Assembly: GCF_009184865.1 (NCBI RefSeq)
Contig: NZ_CP045096.1
Coordinates: forward strand, 434,001 to 498,000
DNA from: Streptomyces phaeolivaceus
Lineage (GTDB): Bacteria; Actinomycetota; Actinomycetes; Streptomycetales; Streptomycetaceae
DNA: 64,000 nt
Reading direction: 5' to 3'
The notes beneath the pieces are model-generated. The model had not been told where the DNA came from. It did not search any database and saw only the letters and a list, made by a program, of their open reading frames with translations. The translations under genes and the position numbers were made by a program. Positions 34,995-43,530 of this stretch are shown here, piece after piece (the stretch's first letter is position 1; the number at the start of each line of letters is the position of its first letter).

Positions 34995-35699
34995 GTGGCG
35001 CTGACGGACGAGGCGATGGACAAGATCAAGGCGATGATCGTGGCCGGTGAGCTGGCTCCGGGGTACCGCCTTCCCAAGGAGGAGAACCTCGCCGCCCAGC
35101 GAGGGCTGTCCCGCAGTTCGCTGCGGGAGGCGGTACGGGCGCTGACCGCGATGCGCATCCTGGTCACCCGGCAGGGCGACGGCACCTACGTCTCCAGTCT
35201 GGAGCCGCATCTGCTGCTGGAGTCGCTCTCCTTCGCCTCGGACGTCTCCCAGGGGCGGACGGCCCTGCAACTGCTCCAGGTACGGCGGCTGCTCGAACCC
35301 CAGGCGACCGGCGCGGCGGCGGCCCTGCTGACCGCCGGTGAACTGGACGAGCTGGGCGCGATCCTGGCCCGGTCGCGGGCCGCCGCCACGGTGGAGGAGT
35401 TCGTCGGCCACGACATCGCCTTCCATCTGCGGATCGTGGAGGCGGTCGGCAACCCGGTGCTGTCGATGCTGCTGCGGGTGCTGTCCACCCGCACCCAGCG
35501 GGCCCGGATCGTCCGGGGCACCCGCACCGAGCGGGCCGTGGAGCACGCGCACCGCGAGCACGAGGGGATCCTGCGCGCCCTGCGTGCCCGGGACGCCGCG
35601 CTGGCGGTGTCGGCGGCGACGGTCCATGTCGCCGCCGTGGAGCAGTGGATGGCGAACGGGCTCGTCGAGGAGGATCCCCTCTGCGCGGCCGAGCGCTGA
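34995..35699 (+). CDS. GntR/FadR-family regulator with FCD domain
   Basis: A 234-residue regulator: N-terminal winged helix (ELAPGYRLPKEENLAAQRGL, SRSSLREAVRALTAMRILVT, wing GDGTYVSS) and a C-terminal FCD all-helical sensor domain with the metal ligands Asp and His in GHDIAFHLRIVEAVGN and the later His of EHAHREHEGIL. The GTG at 34995 follows AGGGAGG. Encoded last in the transporter operon, it most likely binds the three 15-bp motifs at 30713-30896 and responds to a sugar acid of the pathway. Confidence 0.9.
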   Translation: MALTDEAMDKIKAMIVAGELAPGYRLPKEENLAAQRGLSRSSLREAVRALTAMRILVTRQGDGTYVSSLEPHLLLESLSFASDVSQGRTALQLLQVRRLLEPQATGAAAALLTAGELDELGAILARSRAAATVEEFVGHDIAFHLRIVEAVGNPVLSMLLRVLSTRTQRARIVRGTRTERAVEHAHREHEGILRALRARDAALAVSAATVHVAAVEQWMANGLVEEDPLCAAER

Positions 35700-35738
35700 C
35701 CGCGCGGAGGGGCGACCTTCTCGGTGGGCGGACCGCGC

Positions 35739-37055
35739 TCACATGTCGGTGGTGTCCACCAGCTCGCCGAGATCGACGAACTTGAAGCCGGTGCCCGTGC
35801 GGGTGCCGCCCTCGCCGTCCGGGACCTCGGGCGTCTCGTGGCCGTCCTGGACGACGAGCAGACCGCGCGGATAGCGGCGGCCCAGGGGGGCGTTGAGGAC
35901 TGCGGCGCCGTCGCACTCCTCCACGCTGTCGAGGGTCGGCGAGGCGGCGCCGATACGGAAGCCGCCCTCGTACTCGTTGCCCTCGCCGACCTCGCGGTCG
36001 TACAGGGCGAAGGTGTTGTCGCCCTGGCTGGAGGCCAGCAAGTAGCCGTCCCCGTCCCGCTCCTGATAGATCGTCAGGCCCTCGACGTCGGCCGAGAGCC
36101 GCTTCCCGCCGTAGCCGGGGTCGGCGCCCGGCGCGCACTCCTCGGTCTCCTCGTCGTAGGTGCCGGGGACGCCGTACTCCTTGGTCCGGTCGACCAGGAC
36201 CGGCTTGCCGGTGAGGTCGGCGCGCAGCCGCCAGATGCCGATGTCCTCCTGTCCGGCGTAGAGGGTGCCGGTGGCGGGGTCGACGACCATGCCCTCGACC
36301 TGCGGGAGTTCACCGGGTTCGCCGCAGGGGCTCCAGGTGCTGCCGTCGGGCAGCCGGAAGGAGGACGGCAGGTCGAGGGTGCGGATCGTGCGGTAGCCGA
36401 CCTTGCCGTGGGCGGCCGGGAGGAGTTCGAGCAGGGCGAGACGGGTGCGCTCGCGCCGGCTGACCAGGGCGTAGGCGCGGCCGGTGGCCCTGTCCGTCCA
36501 GGTGGCGAGGCCGTACGCGGTGCGCTGGTCGTTGATCTCGGCCTGGTCTGCGGAGAAGACGGGGGCGGCGGCCGGGTCGGTGATGTCGGTGAGCGGGCCG
36601 TTCCCGCGGGTGGGGTCGATGCGGTAGATCCGCAGCCGGTCGTTGCCCCGGTCGCTGACCACCGCCACGTCGGCGCGGCCCGCCGAGGTGCGCAGACCGG
36701 TGACGAGGTCGACGTTGTTGTAGCGGCCGGGGGCGTCGTCCTCGGTCGGCGGCTTCGGCGGGGCCACCGACTGCACCGGGCGGGCGTCCAGGTCGTAGAC
36801 GCGCAGCCCGCCCTCCTTGGCGGTGGCGACGACGAGACTGCGGCCGGGGTCGGCGGGGTTGCGCCAGATCGCCGGGTCGTCGGCGTCGGAGTCGCCGCCC
36901 GCCTCGTCGTCGTACAGCGGGGCCGACTCGCTCTTCGCGGTCACCGTCGGGAGGGCGGACGTACCCGCTCCCGCCGGGGAGGCCGCCAGAAAAGTGGTCA
37001 GCGCGGTGCCCGAGGCGAGAAGGGCGACTCTTCGAGCAGTGCGGGGCGTTCTCAC
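35739..37055 (-). CDS. Beta-propeller phytase
   Basis: A 438-residue secreted protein: signal peptide with Arg-rich start and cleavage near ASPAGAG, then a six-bladed propeller with the BPP motifs DDPAIWRNPADP, GLRVYDL, RYNNVDLV, DVAVVSDRGNDRLRIYRI and ADVEGLTIY. Ca-dependent BPPs release phosphate from phytate outside the cell. The GTG at 37055 follows AAGGGAG. A candidate PHO box lies about 95-115 bp upstream, fitting induction by phosphate starvation. Confidence 0.9.
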   Translation of the reverse strand: MRTPRTARRVALLASGTALTTFLAASPAGAGTSALPTVTAKSESAPLYDDEAGGDSDADDPAIWRNPADPGRSLVVATAKEGGLRVYDLDARPVQSVAPPKPPTEDDAPGRYNNVDLVTGLRTSAGRADVAVVSDRGNDRLRIYRIDPTRGNGPLTDITDPAAAPVFSADQAEINDQRTAYGLATWTDRATGRAYALVSRRERTRLALLELLPAAHGKVGYRTIRTLDLPSSFRLPDGSTWSPCGEPGELPQVEGMVVDPATGTLYAGQEDIGIWRLRADLTGKPVLVDRTKEYGVPGTYDEETEECAPGADPGYGGKRLSADVEGLTIYQERDGDGYLLASSQGDNTFALYDREVGEGNEYEGGFRIGAASPTLDSVEECDGAAVLNAPLGRRYPRGLLVVQDGHETPEVPDGEGGTRTGTGFKFVDLGELVDTTDM

Positions 37056-37147
37056 ACGCGCTCCCTTGAGGGGTAGTCGATTGTCGGGGACATGCAGATG
37101 GTGCGGAGTGAAGCTTGCGCGCAGACGGACGGGAGCTGTCCACGCGG

Positions 37148-37169
37148 TCGTGGTGAAGTGGCCGTGAAT
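37148..37169 (-). promoter_or_regulatory. Candidate PHO box upstream of the phytase
   Basis: On the phytase strand two 11-bp direct repeat units lie end to end: ATTCACGGCCA then CTTCACCACGA. The first seven bases match the PhoP unit GTTCACC at 5 and 6 of 7 positions. A further TTCA occurs 9 nt upstream, out of register. Two units are the minimum for a PhoP site. Confidence 0.5.
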
Positions 37170-37190
37170 TGGCTGAAGTTCGCCCGGTCG

Positions 37191-38498
37191 TCACCTGATG
37201 AGGCGCGCCGGACGGGTGCAGACGTGCAGCAGATGCTCCAGGGGGCCACGGCGGAAGCGGTGGGTCCAGGCGGTGGCGAGCACCATCGCGACCAGGAGAT
37301 GGAGGAAGAGGCCGACGAGGGCCGGACCGGTCTCGTCCTCCATGCCGAACTCCCGGACGGCGAGGATGTGCAGCACATACGCGGTCAGGGCCGTCATGCC
37401 GACGGCGCGCACGGGGGTGGCGGGACGGGCGAGGCGCGGCAGCCGGTCCACGGCCGTCACACAGCCGATCACGACCAGCAGCGCGACCCCGGTGTTGCCG
37501 AGGACGGAGAAGGTCGTCTGGCTGTGCGGCGCGCCCACCAGGAGCCAGGCCGCCGGGGTGTCGTCGACGAGATACCCGACCGTGTCGGACCACCAGGCCG
37601 AGGCCGCCCCGTCGCCGTCGGTGGCGGCTGCCACGGTCGCCCGCGCGTCCGGGACGAGACGCAGGGCCAGCCAGGAGCCGCCGTAGCCGAGGACGGCCAA
37701 CGCGCCTCCGGTCAGGGCGAGTCGGGTGCGGATCACGCTCCGGGTGAGGTCGAGGCGGGCCACCGCCATCCCCGCCAGCATGAACGACGCCCAGGTGAGC
37801 ACGGGGTATTCGCCGGTGAACAGCAGTTCCACAAAGCCGTCCGTGTCGCTGACCCGGGCCAGCGGGTCGGCGGCGACGAGGGCGTCCGCCCAGTCGCCGT
37901 TCTCGATCGACAGCCGTACCCCGTGGAGAAGTTGGGGCATGGTGAGCGCGGTCGCGGCGGCGAGGAGCGCGAGTGTCCGGGCCCGCAGCCGGTACAGCGG
38001 GAGCACGGCGAGGAAGGTCAGCCCGTAGAAGGCGAGGATCACGTCCACGTCGGTGTCGAGCGCGGTCAGGGCGAAGCCGAGGGCGATCAGGACGAGGGAG
38101 CGGATGACCATCCGGGTCACCGCCTGGCGTCCGGCGCGCCCGGTGCGGGGCTGCGGGCGGCCGGTGATCAGGACGAGGGTGAAGCCGGCGAGCAGCGCGA
38201 ACAGCGCGGAGGAGCGGCCCCGCGCCAGCTCCATGGCGAAGCCGAGCGGCCCGCCGTCCGCCGGGTCGGGGCCGACATGGGCGGCGTACATTCCGAAGAC
38301 CGCGAGCCCCCGGGCGAGATCGATGCCGACCAGCCGCCCGGCGGCGGGGCCCTCGGGGCCCGGGGCGGCGAGGGAAGGGGCGGCGGGGGAAGAGGCCGTG
38401 GAGGAAGAGGCCGCAGGGGAAGAGGCCGCGGGGGAAGAGGCCGCGGGGGTGCGGGTGGACGGCTTGGCCGACAGGTCCGACGACGTGTCTGGTGTCAT
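37191..38498 (-). CDS. Multispanning acyltransferase-like membrane protein (HGSNAT/DUF418 type)
   Basis: A 435-residue integral membrane protein with about ten helices. RLVGIDLARGLAVFGMYAAH near the start of the membrane part is the typical opening of the heparan-alpha-glucosaminide N-acetyltransferase-like/DUF418 group. Residues 10-50 are a low-complexity PAASS repeat from 15-bp DNA repeats (38390-38450). A role in acylating an envelope sugar is possible but not shown. It lies next to, and divergent from, a two-component system. Confidence 0.75.
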   Translation of the reverse strand: MTPDTSSDLSAKPSTRTPAASSPAASSPAASSSTASSPAAPSLAAPGPEGPAAGRLVGIDLARGLAVFGMYAAHVGPDPADGGPLGFAMELARGRSSALFALLAGFTLVLITGRPQPRTGRAGRQAVTRMVIRSLVLIALGFALTALDTDVDVILAFYGLTFLAVLPLYRLRARTLALLAAATALTMPQLLHGVRLSIENGDWADALVAADPLARVSDTDGFVELLFTGEYPVLTWASFMLAGMAVARLDLTRSVIRTRLALTGGALAVLGYGGSWLALRLVPDARATVAAATDGDGAASAWWSDTVGYLVDDTPAAWLLVGAPHSQTTFSVLGNTGVALLVVIGCVTAVDRLPRLARPATPVRAVGMTALTAYVLHILAVREFGMEDETGPALVGLFLHLLVAMVLATAWTHRFRRGPLEHLLHVCTRPARLIR

Positions 38499-38690
38499 GG
38501 CCTTCAGCGTCGGGGGCGCGGGGGGCGCATCGCCATCCGGCGGGTGACCGGTGAGGTCCCCGCCGGTCGGCCGGAGTCGTCCCCGCCAGGTGACCGGAAA
38601 CCGGGAGAAAGGGGAACCCGGCGGCGACTTCGGACGTCGTAGCGGTTCCAGGAGAAGGCCAGTGGTGGTCCGACGACGGGCGGGGCACAG

Positions 38691-39422
38691 GTGATCCGGG
38701 TACTGGTGGTCGACGACGAGGCCCTGATCCGTACGGGCTTCGAGCACATCCTCAACTCCGCCGACGACATCGACGTGGTGGCGGCGGTCCCCGGCGGCCG
38801 GGCCGTCCGGGCCGTGCGCGAACTGCGCCCCGAGGTCGTCCTGTTGGACATCCGGATGCCGGACGTGGACGGGCTGACCGTCCTCGCCGAACTCAGGAGA
38901 CTCCCCCGGCCTCCCGTGGTGGCCATGCTCACCACCTTCGACATGGACGAGTATGTGGCCGCCGCCCTGCGCTCGGGAGCCGCCGGGTTCCTCCTCAAGG
39001 ACACCGATCCGGAGCAACTTCCCTATCTCGTACGCACTTTGGCGGCGGGCGGGGTCGTCCTGTCGTCCGGGGTGACCCGGACCGTGGTCGACGGGTATCT
39101 GGACAACGGGCCCCGGGAGGCCGCCGTACGACTCGTGGACCGGCTGACCGAACGGGAACGGGACGTGCTGGTCCTCATCACGGAGGGGCTGTCCAACACC
39201 GACATCGCCGACCGGATGCATCTGAGCACGGGGACGGTGAAGGACCATGTGAGCGCGCTCCTCACCAAGTTGGAGGTGGGCAGCCGGGTGCAGGCGGCGC
39301 TGCTGGCCGAACGGGCGGGCCTGCTCAGGCCGTCGCGCCCGCTCGACGAAGGACACTTCCTCGACGACGGGCACTCGCCCGGCGGCGGGCGCTCCCTCGG
39401 CGGCGGACGGGAGGGCCGATGA
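38691..39422 (+). CDS. NarL/LuxR-family response regulator
   Basis: A 243-residue regulator: receiver with phospho-Asp in VVLLDIRMPDVDG and Lys in GFLLKDTD, and a LuxR helix-turn-helix (LTERERDVLVLITEGLSNTD to GTVKDHVSALLTKLEV). A Gly/His/Asp-rich tail of about 25 residues is unusual. The GTG start at 38691 begins the receiver directly (IRVLVVDDEALIRTG). It overlaps the histidine kinase gene by ATGA, so the pair is translated together. Confidence 0.92.
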   Translation: MIRVLVVDDEALIRTGFEHILNSADDIDVVAAVPGGRAVRAVRELRPEVVLLDIRMPDVDGLTVLAELRRLPRPPVVAMLTTFDMDEYVAAALRSGAAGFLLKDTDPEQLPYLVRTLAAGGVVLSSGVTRTVVDGYLDNGPREAAVRLVDRLTERERDVLVLITEGLSNTDIADRMHLSTGTVKDHVSALLTKLEVGSRVQAALLAERAGLLRPSRPLDEGHFLDDGHSPGGGRSLGGGREGR

Positions 39423-40540
39423 GGCCTCCGACCCGCACCCCGCACGGGCCGGCGAGGGACGCCCTGCTCGTGGCGGCCTCGCTGCTGGACGTGTGGATCC
39501 ACGACGTGGGCACCCACCACCCCGGGGAACTGGCCGCCGCCCTGCTCGCGGCCTGCGCGCTCCTGACGCGTCGCCGTCTCCCCCTGGCAGCCTTCCTTCT
39601 CACTCTGCCGACCGCCCTGTTCACGGACGCGGTGTTCGCCACGCTGGTGGCTCTGTACACGCTCGCCTCGCGCACCCACCACCGGGTGCCGCTGGCCGTG
39701 TGCGCGCTGGCGTTCGCCGTCTGCGATCTCACCTGGTGGTCGTGGCCGTCACCGGAGTTCACCGATCTCGACGACCGCCAGGGCCTGATCCCGCTGTCCT
39801 ACAGCGTGGCGCAGGCGACCGCGCCCCTCTTTCTCGGGCAGCTCGTCCAGGCCCGCCGGGAGCTGTCGTTGCGGCTGGTGGAGGTCTCGGAGGCGAAGGA
39901 GCACGAGCGGCTGCTGCTCGCGCAGGGCGTCCTGGCGAAGGAACGCGCCCAGCTGGCCCGGGAGATGCACGACGCCGTCTCCCACCAGGTCAGTCTGATC
40001 GCCGTGCGTGCCGGGGCCCTCCAGGTCGGCAGCCGGGATCCGGACGTGAAGGAGGCGGCGGCCACGATCCGGCTGCTGAGCGTGCAGACGCTGGACGAGC
40101 TGCGGCACATGGTCGGCATACTGCGCGCCTCCGGCAGCCGCCCCACCGAGCTGACCCCGCAGCCCTCGCTGGCCGACCTCGAACGACTGGTCACCGGCAG
40201 CGGCATCGAGACCGACCTGCGCACGGACCTGCCCGCCGACCTCCCGCCGCCCGTCCAGCGTGCCGTGTACCGGACGGTGCAGGAGGCCCTCACCAACATC
40301 CGCAAGCACGCTCCCGGCGCCACGGCCACCGTCCGCGTCCGGCAGCGCGACGGCACCCTCCGCGCGACCGTCACCAACACGGCGCCGAGCCGCCCGGCCC
40401 TCTCCCTCCCGGGCGCGCACCACGGCCTGATCGGTCTGCGTCAGCGCGCCGAACTCCTCGGCGGAACCGTCACGTCCAGGCATCTGCGGGACGGGGGTTA
40501 CGAACTGCGGCTGGAGCTGCCGGTCGACGGCCCACAATGA
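39419..40540 (+). CDS. Sensor histidine kinase (HisKA_3)
   Basis: A 373-residue kinase. Four to six membrane helices at the N-terminus (residues 15-140) form an intramembrane-type sensor, followed by a coiled segment, the phospho-His in REMHDAVSHQVSLIAV, and an ATPase domain (VQEALTNIRKHAPGATATV, GLIGLRQRAELLGGTV). It phosphorylates the response regulator encoded immediately upstream. The stimulus is unknown; the neighbouring membrane protein may belong to the same envelope function. Confidence 0.92.
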   Translation: MRPPTRTPHGPARDALLVAASLLDVWIHDVGTHHPGELAAALLAACALLTRRRLPLAAFLLTLPTALFTDAVFATLVALYTLASRTHHRVPLAVCALAFAVCDLTWWSWPSPEFTDLDDRQGLIPLSYSVAQATAPLFLGQLVQARRELSLRLVEVSEAKEHERLLLAQGVLAKERAQLAREMHDAVSHQVSLIAVRAGALQVGSRDPDVKEAAATIRLLSVQTLDELRHMVGILRASGSRPTELTPQPSLADLERLVTGSGIETDLRTDLPADLPPPVQRAVYRTVQEALTNIRKHAPGATATVRVRQRDGTLRATVTNTAPSRPALSLPGAHHGLIGLRQRAELLGGTVTSRHLRDGGYELRLELPVDGPQ

Positions 40541-40555
40541 GCCGCCCCGGGGCTG

Positions 40556-40732
40556 GTCAGCGGCACGGACCACCGGGACCATCCTGAGTACGCCGGCCCG
40601 CGCGCCCGCCCGTCCGCCCGCGGCGCGCTCACTCCGGTCATCGACCGCGTCTACCCCTTGGAGGAGGCTGCCGCCGCCGTCCGGCACCTGGAGTCGGGGC
40701 ATCCCCGGGGCAAGCTGGTCGTCACGATCTGA
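40556..40732 (+). pseudogene. Zinc-less alcohol dehydrogenase/quinone reductase, C-terminal scrap
   Basis: Thirty-odd codons in one frame read GALTPVIDRVYPLEEAAAAV then RHLESGHPRGKLVVTI and stop, the conserved C-terminus of MDR-family NADPH:quinone reductases. Everything upstream of it (the catalytic and Rossmann domains) is absent; the frame before it is Arg/Pro-rich. No start codon or ribosome site serves it. Confidence 0.75.
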
Positions 40733-40758
40733 CCGCCCGCCGGACGCGGCCGTCGGGT

Positions 40759-41511
40759 TCAGCCGGTGTCGCGGTCGCAGGAGAGGCCGGCGATGTCCAC
40801 CGCGTCGGCCATGGCCCCCATCCCGGTGTCGTTGGGGTGCAGATGGTCGCCGTTGTCGAAGAACGGCAGGATGTGCTCGTGGTCGTAGGGGCTGCGCAGG
40901 ATCCGGTCGAAGTCCGCCACGGCGTCGAACTCGCCGCCGTCGCGGATGAACGCGTTGACCTCCCGTCGTACGGCCTCGGCCGCCGCGTCCCCCTCGTACC
41001 AGCCCTTGAAGGGCCCGATCGTGGCCCCGACCACGCACACACCCTCGGCGTGGGCGCGGTCGATGATCCGGCGGTAGCCGTCGATCAGGTCCTCGGCCGT
41101 GACACCGGTGTGGGCCTTGATGTCGTTGACGCCCTCGAAGAGGAGGACCGTGCGGACACCGGGGTGGGAGAGCACGTCCCGGTCGAGGCGGTGGAGGGCG
41201 CTCTGTCCGGCCCCGTCGGCGAGGACCTTGTTGCCGGAGATCCCCTCGTTGGCCACGCCCTCGATGTCCGTGCCGGGGTCGGCCCGCAGACGGCGGGCCA
41301 GACAGTCGGGCCAGCGGCGGTTCCTGTCGGCGGTGGACTGCCGGCCGTCGGTGATGGAGTCGCCCAGGGCGACGACCGCGCCGACGTCCGACGCCGTGCG
41401 TACGGTGACGGCGTCCAGGTAGAACCAGGACCCGGTGGTCCCGGTCCAGTTCTCGGCGCTCTCCTCCGCCGTGTGGTCGCCGGTGGTGGCGTAGGAAGTC
41501 TGCGTGACTCC
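40759..41511 (-). pseudogene. SGNH/GDSL hydrolase, 5' part lost at an IS end
   Basis: The frame contains block I GDSITDG, block II-III stretches (ANEGISGNKVLADG, FEGVNDIKAHTG) and block V with the catalytic pair (DHLHPNDTGMGAM). The C-terminus is complete. At the other end it begins TQTSYATTGDHTAEE, directly after the right end of the IS605-type element, so the signal peptide and N-terminal region (perhaps 150 residues) are separated or lost. No native start remains. Confidence 0.8.
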
Positions 41512-41535
41512 TCCCCCGGCTGGAGCCGGGGGCTT
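41505..41535 (-). other. IS605 right-end hairpin (possible omega-RNA 3' end)
   Basis: CCCCCGGCT, a 2-nt loop and AGCCGGGGG (41513-41532) lie just after the tnpB stop, followed on the minus strand by GAGGAGTCAC and then the hydrolase coding sequence. In TnpB systems the RNA guide scaffold is made from this 3' end and the guide is the flanking DNA, which here would be the GDSL gene (GCAGACTTCCTACGCC). Confidence 0.55.
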
Positions 41536-42285
41536 CTCGCTATGCCGGGTCGGCGTTGCGACGGACCAGCCCGGCCCGTAGAACGTTGGTGGCTGCCACG
41601 GTGTCGGCGTGGGCGGTGTGGCCACAGGCGACGCAGTGAAACTCTTCCTGGGTGGGCCGGTTCTCCTTGGCGGTGTGCCCGCATTCGGGGCAGGTGCGGG
41701 AGGTGTTGCGGGGGTCCACGGCGATCACTTCCCGTCCGGCGCTCTCAGCCTTGGCGTGCAGGATCGTCAGGAACACCCCCCAACCGGCGTCGTTGATCGA
41801 TGCGTTGAGCCCGGCCTGCGCGGCGGCCCCGTTGGGCAGGAACGCGCCCGGCTGATCGGGGTCGGGCTTCGGTGCGGGGGCCTTGCTCATGTTGCGGATA
41901 ATGAGGTCTTCGTGCGCGATGACGTCGTGTGCGCGGACCAGGCCGAGGGCGGTTCTGTGCGCGTGGTCGAGGCGCTGACGCCGTACCTTGGCGTGGAGCT
42001 GGGCGGCCTTGTCCACCGCGCGCTGGTGATTACCGGTACGGCCGGTGGCCTTGCGGCGAGGGAACCGGGACAGGGCCTGCCGCGCGGCTTCGAGTTTCAC
42101 GGCGGCCTTCCGCCCGTGGCGCGGGTTGGGCACGAAAGCGCCGTTCGAGTCGGCGAGGAAGTTCGCGATGCCCAGGTCGATGCCGGCCATGCTGCCGGTC
42201 GCGGGCAGCGGTTCGGGCTGGTCCTGCTCGACGCTGAGCACGGCGAACCGCTTACGGCCTTCGCGTTTCACCGACAGTCCAGGAA
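41512..42285 (-). mobile_element. tnpB: IS200/IS605-family remnant with 5'-truncated tnpB
   Basis: About 243 residues of TnpB survive (41540 to about 42271): RuvC-I Asp in MAGIDLGIANFLADSNG, RuvC-II Glu in AHEDLII, the zinc finger CPECGHTAKENRPTQ with its second pair CVACGH, and RuvC-III Asp in HADTVAATNVL. The N-terminal 130-150 residues (WED/REC) and the left end are gone, replaced by ROK-gene sequence. A 9-bp hairpin near the right end (41513-41532) is retained. The nuclease cannot fold as a whole, and no tnpA is present. Confidence 0.88.
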
Positions 42286-42825
42286 CGGGGAGTACCGCAC
42301 CATGCCCTCGGCGCGGTCCACATCACCGGAGACGGCGATCCCCACGCCCCGCACCGCGACACCCGACTCCTCGGCCTCGGCGCGCAGTTCGAGTACGAGG
42401 TCGCTCAGGGCGGCGAGTACGGCAGCGGGGCGCCGGTCGTCGAGCGGGGCGTGCCGGGCGATCCTGATCCGGCAGCACAGATCGGTGAGTACGGCGATGA
42501 CCTCGTCGCCCGTCACCTTGACCCCGATGAACAGCGCCCGACCGCCGTGGACCCGCACGGGATTGGCGGGCCGCCCGAGCACCGGCCTCGGCTCCCCGCT
42601 CCCGTCCCCCGCCCCGCTCCCGTCCCCCGCCCCGCTCCCGTCCTCCAGCAGATGGCCCGTCTCGATCAACGGCCGTACCGCCTTGGTCACCGCCGCCGGC
42701 GACAGGCCGGCCCGCCGCGCGATCTCCGCCCGGGTGACCGGGCCGTGGGAGAGCACGATGGTGAAGATCTGGGCGACGGCCGGCGTACGGGTCGGGAACG
42801 CCTCCGAGAAGGGGGGTGGACGCAT
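42268..42825 (-). pseudogene. ROK-family regulator, 3' part deleted
   Basis: The ATG at 42825 opens a normal ROK repressor: winged helix (PVTRAEIARRAGLSPAAVTK), then the start of the kinase-like fold (FIGVKVTGDEVIAVLTDL, GIAVSGDVDRAEGMVRYSPF). It stops at FLDCR after about 185 residues, some 200 short, at the junction with the tnpB remnant. The linker GSGAGDGSGAGDGSG comes from a short tandem DNA repeat. DNA binding could survive; sugar sensing cannot. Confidence 0.85.
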
Positions 42826-42969
42826 GTCCGGGAACGTACGACCACTTATTTTCTGTGGTGAATAAAAGAAGCAGGATCGGGTGAGCCGCTGTTCGAGGAA
42901 TCTCGCGCACCGAGGGATAGCCACGCCCGTGCCATCGCGTCGTGATGATTGTCAAGAAGGGGAGGGTTG

Positions 42970-43530
42970 ATGAAGGCGTCGATTCACGACGAGTTCCGGG
43001 AGTTCGTAGCGATGCGCTCCACCGCGCTGCTGCGACTCGCGGTACTGCTCACCGGCGGGGACCGGCATGCCGCGGAGGACCTGCTGCAGATCGCGCTGAT
43101 GAAGGCCTACGGGCGCTGGGCACAGATCGAGCAGCCCGAGGCGTACGTCCGTCAGGTCCTGTACCGCCAGCAGGTCAGCCGGTGGCGGCTGCGCCGGCAT
43201 CGCGCCGAGACGACCGTGCCCGTCCTGCCCGACACCGGCACGGAGACGGGCGCCGAGTCGGACACCGAGCTGCGGATCGCGCTGTGGGCGGCGCTCGGCC
43301 GTCTGACGAAGCGGCAGCGGGCCGTGGTCGTGCTGCGCTACTTCGAGGATCTGCCGGAGGCCGAGGTCGCGGCGCTGCTGGGTTGCCCGGTCGGCACGGT
43401 CCGCAGTACGGCGTACCGGTCGCTGGCCAAGCTCAGGGCGCTCGTACCGGAGTTGGGGCCGGACGGGCCGGAGGGGCCCAAGGAGCAGGGGCAGCCGCTG
43501 AGTTACACGGTGAAGGGGGTCCGGGGATGA
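42970..43530 (+). CDS. SigE-family ECF sigma factor
   Basis: A 186-residue sigma factor with region 2 (HDEFREFVAMRSTALLRLAV, AAEDLLQIALMKAYGRW) and region 4 (LTKRQRAVVVLRYFEDLPEA, GCPVGTVRSTAYRSLAKLR), the SigE/SigL subfamily common in streptomycetes. The ATG at 42970 follows GGGAGG. It overlaps the next gene by ATGA. That gene has one membrane helix and likely acts as its partner or anti-sigma-like sensor. Confidence 0.92.
   Translation: MKASIHDEFREFVAMRSTALLRLAVLLTGGDRHAAEDLLQIALMKAYGRWAQIEQPEAYVRQVLYRQQVSRWRLRRHRAETTVPVLPDTGTETGAESDTELRIALWAALGRLTKRQRAVVVLRYFEDLPEAEVAALLGCPVGTVRSTAYRSLAKLRALVPELGPDGPEGPKEQGQPLSYTVKGVRG

Noticed and set aside
36310..38688. A 792-codon open frame antisense and out of phase across the phytase and membrane protein genes
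   Set aside because: It is Arg/Pro/Gly-rich with no motifs; the phytase and DUF418-like frames explain the region.
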